From positions 51,688 to 115,687 of the forward strand of contig ONOQ01000004.1 in NCBI GenBank assembly GCA_900319485.1: DNA of 64,000 nt, written 5' to 3'. The notes beneath the pieces were generated by a model. That model was given only the letters and a program-made list of their open reading frames with translations, did not search any database and was not told where the DNA came from. The DNA comes from an uncultured Bacteroidales bacterium. Its GTDB lineage: Bacteria; Bacteroidota; Bacteroidia; Bacteroidales; UBA932. The position numbers and the translations under genes were made by a program. Positions 8,319 through 14,922 of the stretch are shown here, one piece after another; the first letter of the stretch is position 1, and every line of letters begins with the position of its first letter.

Positions 8319-10484
8319 TTATCGCACCACAACCTCGCCGCCAAGGGCGTCAACGTGGACCGTGCTGTCCTTCTTCACCGTGCCGTCCAGGATGGCCTTG
8401 GCAAGGAGGTTCACAAGTTCACGCTGCATGACCCTCTTCACGGGACGGGCGCCGTATGCGGGATCGTAGCCCTTCTCCACCATATGGTCTTCAAAGGCCT
8501 GGGTGAACTCTACGCTTATGCCGCTGTCAGAGAGGCGTTTACGGAGTTCTTCCTCCTGCAGGTGCAGGATGTCACGGATATCGGCCTTGGTCAGGGGATC
8601 GAACATTATTATTTCGTCGATACGGTTCAGGAACTCCGGGCGGACGGTCTGCTTCAGGACGTCCAGGACGCGGGAGGCGCACTCGTCCAGCATCTGACGG
8701 CGCTTTGTGAGCGCTTCCATATCAATGCCGTTCACCTCAGGGAGACGCTCCATGTAGGACTGGATTATATCGGCCCCGGCGTTGGAGGTCATTATGAGGA
8801 TGGTGTTCTTGAAGTCCACGGTGCGGCCCTTGTTGTCCGTGAGACGGCCGTCGTCAAGCACCTGCAGAAGCACGTTGAAAACGTCCGGGTGGGCCTTCTC
8901 AATCTCGTCCAGAAGCACCACGGAGTATGGTTTACGGCGAACGGCCTCGGTTAACTGGCCGCCTTCATCGTAGCCGACGTATCCCGGAGGAGCGCCCACA
9001 AGACGACTCACGGTGTGACGCTCCTGATACTCGCTCATATCGATACGCGTCATCATATTCTCGTCGTTGAAGAGGAACTCCGCCAGGGCCTTTGCAAGTT
9101 CTGTCTTACCCACGCCGGTTGTACCCATGAAGAGGAAACTGCCGATAGGCCGTTTCTCGTTGCTGAGGCCGGCACGGTTACGGCGAACGGCATCGGCCAC
9201 AGCCTTTATGGCGGCGTCCTGGCCAACAACCCTCTTGTGGAGTTCTTCCTCCATCCGAAGGAGTTTTTCCTTCTCACTTTCCAGCATACGCTTTACGGGG
9301 ATGCCGGTCCATTTGGCCACGACTTCGGCAATGTCTTCCGGGGTAACCGCCTCTGTGACAATTGGTTCCTTGATGGCTTCGGCCTTTGCGGTGAGTTCGT
9401 CTATCTTCTTCTGCGTTGCCGCCATCTTGCCGTAGCGGATCTCTGCAACCTTTGCGTAGTCGCCGGTCCTTTCGGCCTGCTTGGCCTGGATGGCAAGGTC
9501 TTCAAGGCTCTGGCGGGAGGTCTGGAGCCCTTCCAGGATCTCCTTCTCCGCGTTCCAGCGCTTCATCAGTTCATCGCGCTTTGCCTGAAGGTCCTTGAGT
9601 TCGGCCTCCAGTTTATCCATTTTGGCCGATGCTCCCTCTCTCTTAATAGCCTCACGCTCAATTTCTTTCTGGCGGATGGCGGAGTTGAGGTCGTCAATGG
9701 GCTCCGGAACGGAGTTCATCTCCAGACGGAGTTTTGATGCGGCCTCGTCCACAAGGTCTATGGCCTTGTCCGGAAGGAATCGGCTGGTGATGTAACGGTG
9801 GGAAAGGTTCACGGCCGCTATGAGGGCGTCGTCCTCAATGCGCACCTTGTGGTGGTTCTCATAGCGCTCCTTAAGGCCCCTTAAAATGGCAATTGACTCC
9901 GCGGGGCTGGGCTCATCCACCATCACCATCTGGAACCTTCTCTCCAGGGCTTTATCGGCTTCAAAGTACTTCTGGTATTCATCAAGGGTGGTGCTGCCGA
10001 TGGTCCTCAGTTCACCGCGGGCCAGGGCCGGTTTCAGGATGTTGGATGCGTCCATTGCGCCGCTGGTACGGCCTGCGCCCACAAGCGTGTGGATTTCATC
10101 GATGAAAAGGATTATCTCACCGGCGCTGTCCACAACTTCCTTCACAACGCCCTTCAGGCGCTCCTCAAACTCACCCTGATACTTTGCGCCCGCAATGAGC
10201 GCGCCCATATCCAGGGAGTATACTTTCTTTGATTTAAGGTTTTCCGGCACCTGCCCGTTCACAATGTTCTGGGCTATGCCTTCAGATATTGCTGTTTTAC
10301 CCACACCCGGTTCACCAACCAGGATAGGGTTGTTCTTGGTGCGGCGGGAAAGAATCTGGAGCACGCGGCGGATTTCGTCGTCACGGCCAATCACCGGGTC
10401 CAGTTTTCCCTGCGCAGCACGTTCGTTGAGGTTTATTGCAAACCTCTGCAGGAATGATTGATTATTATTGTTGTTCTGATCCAT
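8319..10484 (-). CDS. clpB: ClpB-type AAA+ disaggregase lacking the N-terminal domain
   Basis: Two-ring AAA+ disaggregase that extracts polypeptides from aggregates together with DnaK. Visible parts are NBD1 with Walker A GEPGVGKT (57-64) and an FIDEIH Walker B, a coiled-coil M-domain (about 270-400, rich in K/E/A), and NBD2 with [12 protein letters not shown] near 450 and the ClpB signature [13 protein letters not shown]. It ends in a D2 small domain. The chain is 721 residues against about 860 for usual ClpB. The missing part is the roughly 140-residue Clp_N domain, replaced by a short leader [10 protein letters not shown] directly before the linker. The Q/N codons read normally and the start has a good SD, so this looks like a genuine short form. 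It could be a second clpB in this genome. Confidence 0.93.
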   Translation of the reverse strand: MDQNNNNNQSFLQRFAINLNERAAQGKLDPVIGRDDEIRRVLQILSRRTKNNPILVGEPGVGKTAISEGIAQNIVNGQVPENLKSKKVYSLDMGALIAGAKYQGEFEERLKGVVKEVVDSAGEIILFIDEIHTLVGAGRTSGAMDASNILKPALARGELRTIGSTTLDEYQKYFEADKALERRFQMVMVDEPSPAESIAILRGLKERYENHHKVRIEDDALIAAVNLSHRYITSRFLPDKAIDLVDEAASKLRLEMNSVPEPIDDLNSAIRQKEIEREAIKREGASAKMDKLEAELKDLQAKRDELMKRWNAEKEILEGLQTSRQSLEDLAIQAKQAERTGDYAKVAEIRYGKMAATQKKIDELTAKAEAIKEPIVTEAVTPEDIAEVVAKWTGIPVKRMLESEKEKLLRMEEELHKRVVGQDAAIKAVADAVRRNRAGLSNEKRPIGSFLFMGTTGVGKTELAKALAEFLFNDENMMTRIDMSEYQERHTVSRLVGAPPGYVGYDEGGQLTEAVRRKPYSVVLLDEIEKAHPDVFNVLLQVLDDGRLTDNKGRTVDFKNTILIMTSNAGADIIQSYMERLPEVNGIDMEALTKRRQMLDECASRVLDVLKQTVRPEFLNRIDEIIMFDPLTKADIRDILHLQEEELRKRLSDSGISVEFTQAFEDHMVEKGYDPAYGARPVKRVMQRELVNLLAKAILDGTVKKDSTVHVDALGGEVVVR

Positions 10485-10492
10485 AGTTTTGT

Positions 10493-10499
10493 CCTCCTT
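10493..10499 (-). promoter_or_regulatory. Strong Shine-Dalgarno of clpB
   Basis: The minus strand reads AAGGAGG eight bases before the clpB ATG at 10484. Near-perfect SD sequences are rare in this window, so it supports both the short clpB start and strong translation initiation. Confidence 0.6.
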
Positions 10500-10565
10500 G
10501 TGCTATGGATAGAATCAATCTCCGTTCCGTTAGGGGTTTTCTGCCAAAATGTCAGTGATTTGGTG

Positions 10566-10671
10566 CTGGCGCGTAAGCTATAATCCCTCAGCTACTTACA
10601 GAAAAAGGGGTGCACCGCGAAGTGCACCCGTAAACTAGTAAAACGCTGTGAATCAGCCGTTTGTGCGCCAG
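10566..10671. repeat. 106-bp palindromic element, copy A
   Basis: The element begins CTGGCGC (10566-10572) and ends GCGCCAG (10665-10671), perfect 7-bp inverted ends. Near its centre GGGTGCAC (10608-10615) and GTGCACCC (10622-10629) form a hairpin. A second copy of exactly the same length lies at 58291-58396. Ungapped alignment gives about two thirds identity, concentrated at the ends, at AGCTA.TTA.A and at the central hairpin. Copy A begins 6 bp beyond the stop codon of the DUF4923 gene and sits upstream of clpB. No ORF is present in it. It could be a REP/MITE-like mobile repeat or a conserved 3'-end RNA structure. Confidence 0.75.
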
Positions 10672-10677
10672 GGAGAA

Positions 10678-11328
10678 CTACTTCACCAGCTTGAAACCTA
10701 CGCGGAACTGGTCGTAGCCGTCGGCAAGGCCTGCGATGGCCTTGATCTCAGAGGATTTCTCACCCAGTTTGGCGGAGATGCTCTTCATCAGGGACAGGAG
10801 TTTGTCGGCGGTGAACAGCATCTTGGCGCCGGTAAGGCTGCTCTCAAGGGTGCCGGTCATGCACAGGAACTTCATAGTCTTTCCGAAGGTGAGGGTGACG
10901 GTCTTTTCACCGTCTCCAACCTTGAAGGTGCCGGGGAGTGCCAGGGGACCGCAGTTGAGGACAAAACTGTTGTCTTCCGCGTTGAAGGTGAAGGTCATTA
11001 CGCCGGGCTTGATGCCAACCTTTGCAAGGTATTCATCGGCCTTGGATTCCATGCCCGCGGTAACTGCAGTGCCTGCAAGATTTGTGAGGACGTTGCCCTC
11101 TGAACTTGAAGCGGAGCAGGCCACGCCGTTGTAGGTGTAGGTGCCGTTGAGGCTGATGGGAGCGCTGTAAACGGTGCCTGCAAGGCCGGAGATGATGTTG
11201 CCGAGGGTGCTGAGTGTAGCATCGGAGTTCTGGGAGTTTCCGCCAAGAAGGCCGCCGAGGAGTCCCTGAGCGGGAGCGGTGGCAACAAATGCCACTGAAA
11301 GTGCGATAACGCTGAGGAGTTTCTTCAT
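10678..11328 (-). CDS. DUF4923 family secreted protein
   Basis: A 216-residue exported protein. The start at 11328 gives MKKLLSVIALSVAFVATAPAQ, a standard signal peptide; an upstream in-frame ATG at 11382 adds only non-hydrophobic residues. The mature part opens with a Gly-rich LLGGLLGGN stretch, then a repeated strand pattern (LNGTYTYNGVACSAS, MTFTFNAEDNSFVLNC, KTVTLTFGKTMKFLC). It ends with a helix and DGYDQFRVGFKLVK. This matches my memory of the Bacteroidales DUF4923 family (lipocalin-like beta proteins of unknown role). It is upstream of clpB on the same strand but separated from it by about 190 bp and a 106-bp repeat. Confidence 0.8.
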   Translation of the reverse strand: MKKLLSVIALSVAFVATAPAQGLLGGLLGGNSQNSDATLSTLGNIISGLAGTVYSAPISLNGTYTYNGVACSASSSEGNVLTNLAGTAVTAGMESKADEYLAKVGIKPGVMTFTFNAEDNSFVLNCGPLALPGTFKVGDGEKTVTLTFGKTMKFLCMTGTLESSLTGAKMLFTADKLLSLMKSISAKLGEKSSEIKAIAGLADGYDQFRVGFKLVK

Positions 11329-11374
11329 AATATTATGTGATTTAATCTGTTTCCGTCCGTAAATATAAGAATTT

Positions 11375-12330
11375 TTATTCACTTTCGTCCGGCCAGCCCT
11401 GTGCTTTTACCGGAAATTCCACGCCTTCGGGGGTGACAAGCACCGTTCCGGCCTCAGGCTGGGCAAGATGGCCGACGATATCGAACGTCTGGAACTCCCG
11501 CCTGAATTTCTCCAGGTGGAGGATGGGAACCACAAACAGCAGGCGGTTGTCGTCGCCGCCGTTCATTGCGGCCGATACAGGGTCCAGGTCCAGTTCCTTT
11601 CCAAGTTGGAAACTGCCGCCCTCGAAGGGAATCTTATCGGCATAAACCTTTGCCCCAAGGCCGCTGTCGCGGGTGAGCCTCTTCAGGGCATCGGCCAGTC
11701 CCCGCGTCACGAAATAGCCGTAGGAAGGGTAGATTTCAACGTCCTCCAGGCGTTCCACAACGGAGGCCTCAAGTTCCGGACGCAGGTAATCTCCCACCAG
11801 CATCTTGTACTGGCTCATATCCGGCTGCGTGCCCTTTTCCGCAAACTCCTTAGCGCCCCGCTCCAGCACCTGCAGCCCAAGGAAAGCGGCTCCCAGGGCC
11901 CCTGAAACGCAGATAAGGTCCTTGCTCTTTGCCGCCATCCTGCGTTTTGCGGTGAGGGCCGATGTCTCACCCGTAGCGCTCATACTCACGTAAAGCCCGT
12001 TCTGGGACGGCTGGAGGTCCAGGTTCACGGCCTCGAAGCCGTGTTCCTTTGCCGCCACGGTAATTCCCATCCAGAGGTCCTTCACCTGCGGCAGGTCCAG
12101 TTTGGCCGATACCCCAAGTATCACGTTCAGGAGTTTTGGCCTTGCCAGGGCGGCATAGAGTTCTCCCACAACGCCCACCACGCATTTGTACCCCAGATGC
12201 TTCAGGGGGAAGTACACCAGATTGAAATCCGGCCCCTCCAGGTACATCCTGGAAGCCGTGATGATGCTTCCGCCTTTTGAAGTGTAACTGAGCCCTCAAT
12301 CTTTCCTATCTCGGAGAATGATTCTGCCAT
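11375..12330 (-). CDS. ThiL/AIR-synthase-like protein with apparent 5' frameshift
   Basis: The main frame (12247 down to 11375, 290 residues from MYLEGPDFNLVYFPLKHLGY) belongs to the PurM/ThiL (AIR synthase-related) superfamily. Homologous sequence continues upstream in that frame as SYTSKGGSIITASR with no start codon, up to a TGA at 12298-12296. The expected N-terminus, MAESFSEIGKIEGS, is in another frame beginning at the ATG at 12330, close behind a good promoter. A single-base indel between about 12281 and 12300 would explain this. It may be a real mutation or an assembly error; a shortened protein from 12247 remains possible. The ThiL GGD substrate/metal motif is replaced by NLD, so thiamine-phosphate kinase activity is doubtful. 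Confidence 0.7.
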
Positions 12331-12350
12331 AATGATTAATGTTCAGTTTG

Positions 12351-12358
12351 CAAAGATA
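12351..12358 (-). promoter_or_regulatory. -7 box for the ThiL-like gene
   Basis: The minus strand reads TATCTTTG, a full TAnnTTTG match, 20 bases upstream of the ATG at 12330. It supports 12330, not 12247, as the original start. Confidence 0.55.
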
Positions 12359-12384
12359 AGAAAAATACCGCAGTGATGTTGGAA

Positions 12385-12392
12385 TATTTTTG
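12385..12392 (+). promoter_or_regulatory. -7 box for the histidine phosphatase gene
   Basis: TATTTTTG matches TAnnTTTG and lies 32 bases before the ATG at 12425. It is divergent from the ThiL-like promoter. A GCGCAAAC sequence follows at 12413-12420 in the leader. Confidence 0.5.
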
Positions 12393-12424
12393 TACCTTTA
12401 TGGGGTAAAAAAGCGCAAACACCT

Positions 12425-13681
12425 ATGAAAAGACTATTAACCTTACTCGCCGTGCTGCTTCCGGTAGCGGCGGCATTCGCTCAGGAAAAAGACCCTGGGC
12501 TTGAGGCGGAATACGCCCAGCGCATCTTCCGCGCAGGCGTGAACATGGACCCGTACGAATACCTTCCCGGGCCGCAGACACCCGCCCCAAAGGGGTACAA
12601 ACCCTTTTATATCAGCCATTACGGCCGCCACGGTTCACGGAGTAACTGGGCGGGGACGGAGTATGCCGCCATACAGCGCAAATACCGTGATGCCCATAAT
12701 GCGGGCATACTCACCCCCGAAGGAGAGGCCGTGAGGGAGCAGATAGACCTTCTCATTAAAAACCACGACAATATGGACGGCCGCCTCACCTACCTTGGCA
12801 CGCAGGAGCACCGCCAGATTGCCGCGCGTATGTACAAAAACTACAGGCGCGTGTTCCATAACGGCAGCAAGAAGATTACCGCCCGCTCCAGCACCGTGCA
12901 GCGTTGCATCATTTCAATGTGCGCCTTCACCGGGGAACTTATGGAAAGGGAAGACGGTCTGGACATCCACTGGGATACAGGCTCGGAACTTATGAAAATC
13001 CTTTCCACGGACGACCCCCGCTGGGTAAGGGACAGCACCAGGGCCATCCTGGCGCGCCAGGCGGCCGCTCACGTGCCGGACACCGCCGCCTTCAAGAATA
13101 AGATATTCTCAGACCCTGAAAAGGGCCGCCGGATTTGTGGAGACCCCATAGAAATGATGCAGGAAACCTATGATATGGCAACCGGCACCGCGGCCTTCCA
13201 GATGCCGGAAACCCTATACCGCGTGTTCTCCCTGGATGAACTTTACTGGTATGCCCAGGCGCTCAATATGGAGTTCTACCTCACCCAGTGCAACAGCAAG
13301 CCTTTCGGAGACGCCCGTATGGAATCCGTGCAGCCTCTGGCGGAGGACGTGATTGAAAAGGCCGATGCCGCAATCGCCACCGGTGAATACGCCGCCGACC
13401 TCCGTTTTGGCCACGACTACCAACTCCTTGCCTTCTCTTCCTGGCTGGGCGTAGAGGGCGTTGGAGAGCGCCTTGACGCCGAGGAATGCGCCAACTGGCC
13501 CGGCTGGAAGTACACCCCCTTCGCCGGCAACCTGCAACTCGTCTTCTACAGGAACAAAGCCGGAGACGTTAAGGTAAAAGTGCTTCTGAACGAGCGCGAA
13601 ACAAGGGTTATCGGCCTTGAAGGATTCCCGTACTATGACTGGAAAGACATTAGGGCCCGTCTTATGGAAAAGGCAAGATGA
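12425..13681 (+). CDS. Secreted histidine acid phosphatase
   Basis: A 418-residue member of the histidine acid phosphatase (branch 2) superfamily, which includes phytases, MINPP1-like enzymes and glucose-1-phosphatases. These hydrolyse phosphomonoesters through a phospho-histidine. The signal peptide is MKRLLTLLAVLLPVAAAFAQ. The catalytic block SHYGRHGSRS has R68, H69 and G70, and a second conserved block RFGHDYQLL provides H330-D331, the proton-donor pair. The arginine in KITARSSTVQR fits the third phosphate-binding site. The stop overlaps the next start by 4 bp (ATGA), so it is translationally coupled to the PUL regulator. Substrate cannot be read from sequence: phytate, sugar phosphates and phosphorylated glycans are all possible. 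Confidence 0.88.
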   Translation: MKRLLTLLAVLLPVAAAFAQEKDPGLEAEYAQRIFRAGVNMDPYEYLPGPQTPAPKGYKPFYISHYGRHGSRSNWAGTEYAAIQRKYRDAHNAGILTPEGEAVREQIDLLIKNHDNMDGRLTYLGTQEHRQIAARMYKNYRRVFHNGSKKITARSSTVQRCIISMCAFTGELMEREDGLDIHWDTGSELMKILSTDDPRWVRDSTRAILARQAAAHVPDTAAFKNKIFSDPEKGRRICGDPIEMMQETYDMATGTAAFQMPETLYRVFSLDELYWYAQALNMEFYLTQCNSKPFGDARMESVQPLAEDVIEKADAAIATGEYAADLRFGHDYQLLAFSSWLGVEGVGERLDAEECANWPGWKYTPFAGNLQLVFYRNKAGDVKVKVLLNERETRVIGLEGFPYYDWKDIRARLMEKAR

Positions 13682-14850
13682 GGCTTATCTTTATGGGCGA
13701 TTTTTCCGAGCAGTTTCCTAACCGGATACTGCGCGGAATCCGTAAGTATTCCCAGGAGGAGGCCGATGAACCCTGGGTGGTGTGCACAATGCCGTCCTCC
13801 TACAGGGAAACCCACAGTTTTGAAGACTTCCTTGCCTGGGCCCATAAGTGGCGCGCAAATATAGTCCTGGCCCCTTTCAACCCCGATGACCGCGTGGAGA
13901 AATTCCGTGAAAACGGCATTGTGGCCATTTCTATGGACCATATCCGCCCCTTCAGTCAAATCCCCAGCCTTACCGCAGACTACCACCGGACGGGGGAAAT
14001 GGTGGCCACCCGCTTCGTTGCCAGCGGATACCGCAATTTCGCCTTCTTCGGGTACCACGGAGTGGTCTGGAGCGACGGCCGCCGTAAGGGATTCGTGGAC
14101 TACCTTGCCTCCCAGGGCCTCAAGGACAATTTTGAGGAGGGCGTGAGGATACGCACGGACGCCCTCTGGAGTTATGACGAAGCAAAACTGGGATACTGGC
14201 TCCTGTCCCTTCCAAAACCGGTGGGGATTATGGCCTGCGACGACACCCAGGCCAATATCCTCCTTGAATGCTGCAACACCTTCGAGATAGCCGTTCCCGG
14301 AGAGATTGCCGTGATAGGAGTGGACAATGACGACGTCCGCTGCACTATGACCCGTCCGCAACTTTCATCCGTTGATGTGGATATGGAAGGAGGCGGCTAT
14401 GCCGTGGCCTCAATGGCCGCCCGTATGGTTGAAGACCCCTCTTACAAGGGTGAGAATATAGTGATGCAGCCCCTTGGAATTGTGACAAGGCAGTCTTCCG
14501 GAATAGTTGTGACGGGAGACAGGTCCGTCCAGGAAGCCATACGTTTCATAGCGGAGAACCCACGCCGTAAAATTCAGGTTTCAGATGTCCTCTCCCACGT
14601 CCCCATGTCCCGCCGTTCCCTTGAACAGCGCTTCCTGAAAGCCACGGGACTGAGCGTCTACGAGTTCATCACAAAGGTCAGGATGGATACCTTCGCGGAA
14701 CTTCTTCTTACCACTTCGGACACTGTTTCCCAGATAGCCGCGCTTATGGACGAGCCCGACACAAAAAGCATCTCCCGGCGCTTCGCGGCCATCAAAGGAT
14801 GCACACCAAAAGAGTATAGACGCAAATATTTGCGCAAAATGGGTGAATAA
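13678..14850 (+). CDS. XylR-like AraC-family transcriptional regulator
   Basis: A 390-residue regulator. Residues 1 to about 275 form a periplasmic-binding-protein-like (LacI-type) sensor, with MACDDTQANILLECC, VPGEIAVIGVDNDD and LSSVDVDMEGGGYAVASMAA. A C-terminal AraC double helix-turn-helix spans about 283-388 (VQEAIRFIAENPRRKIQVSDVL, then SRRSLEQRFLKATGLSVYEFI and ISRRFAAIKGCTPKEYRR). This is the architecture of XylR-type sugar-responsive activators. No signal peptide is present, so it is cytoplasmic and probably binds a mono- or disaccharide released by the locus. It overlaps the phosphatase gene by 4 bp and lies immediately upstream of the GH2 promoter, its likely target. Confidence 0.92.
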   Translation: MRLIFMGDFSEQFPNRILRGIRKYSQEEADEPWVVCTMPSSYRETHSFEDFLAWAHKWRANIVLAPFNPDDRVEKFRENGIVAISMDHIRPFSQIPSLTADYHRTGEMVATRFVASGYRNFAFFGYHGVVWSDGRRKGFVDYLASQGLKDNFEEGVRIRTDALWSYDEAKLGYWLLSLPKPVGIMACDDTQANILLECCNTFEIAVPGEIAVIGVDNDDVRCTMTRPQLSSVDVDMEGGGYAVASMAARMVEDPSYKGENIVMQPLGIVTRQSSGIVVTGDRSVQEAIRFIAENPRRKIQVSDVLSHVPMSRRSLEQRFLKATGLSVYEFITKVRMDTFAELLLTTSDTVSQIAALMDEPDTKSISRRFAAIKGCTPKEYRRKYLRKMGE

Positions 14851-14860
14851 ATACGCAAAT
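14821..14860 (+). promoter_or_regulatory. Candidate operator: palindrome plus direct repeat
   Basis: CGCAAATATTTGCG (14821-14834) is a perfect 14-bp palindrome at the very end of the regulator gene. CGCAAAT recurs at 14854-14860, 33 bp downstream (about three helical turns) and 27 bp before the GH2 -7 box. That spacing fits an AraC-family activator bound next to the promoter. The first half lies in codons, so coincidence is possible. Confidence 0.4.
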
Positions 14861-14887
14861 TTCCCTTTTTCGCGCGTACGTGTGAGT

Positions 14888-14895
14888 TATTTTTG
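14888..14895 (+). promoter_or_regulatory. -7 box for the PUL structural operon
   Basis: TATTTTTG matches TAnnTTTG. The predicted start near 14902 leaves about 20 nt of leader before the GH2 start. TGCATAAC occurs twice here (14894-14901 and 14914-14921). Twelve structural genes follow on the same strand with short gaps. Confidence 0.5.
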
Positions 14896-14922
14896 CATAA
14901 CTAACCATAAAACTGCATAACA

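Noticed and set aside
8355-9737. Long plus-strand frames across the clpB region
   Set aside because: They mirror the clpB code on the other strand and share no recognisable domain.
10566-10671. Integron attC site
   Set aside because: Length and palindromic form are in range, but the RYYYAAC and GTTRRRY core boxes are absent in both copies and no integrase or cassette array is present.
12281-12300. Programmed -1 frameshift in the ThiL-like gene
   Set aside because: The overlap has only a CAAAAG run and lacks a canonical X XXY YYZ heptamer in the right phase. A simple indel explains the break better.
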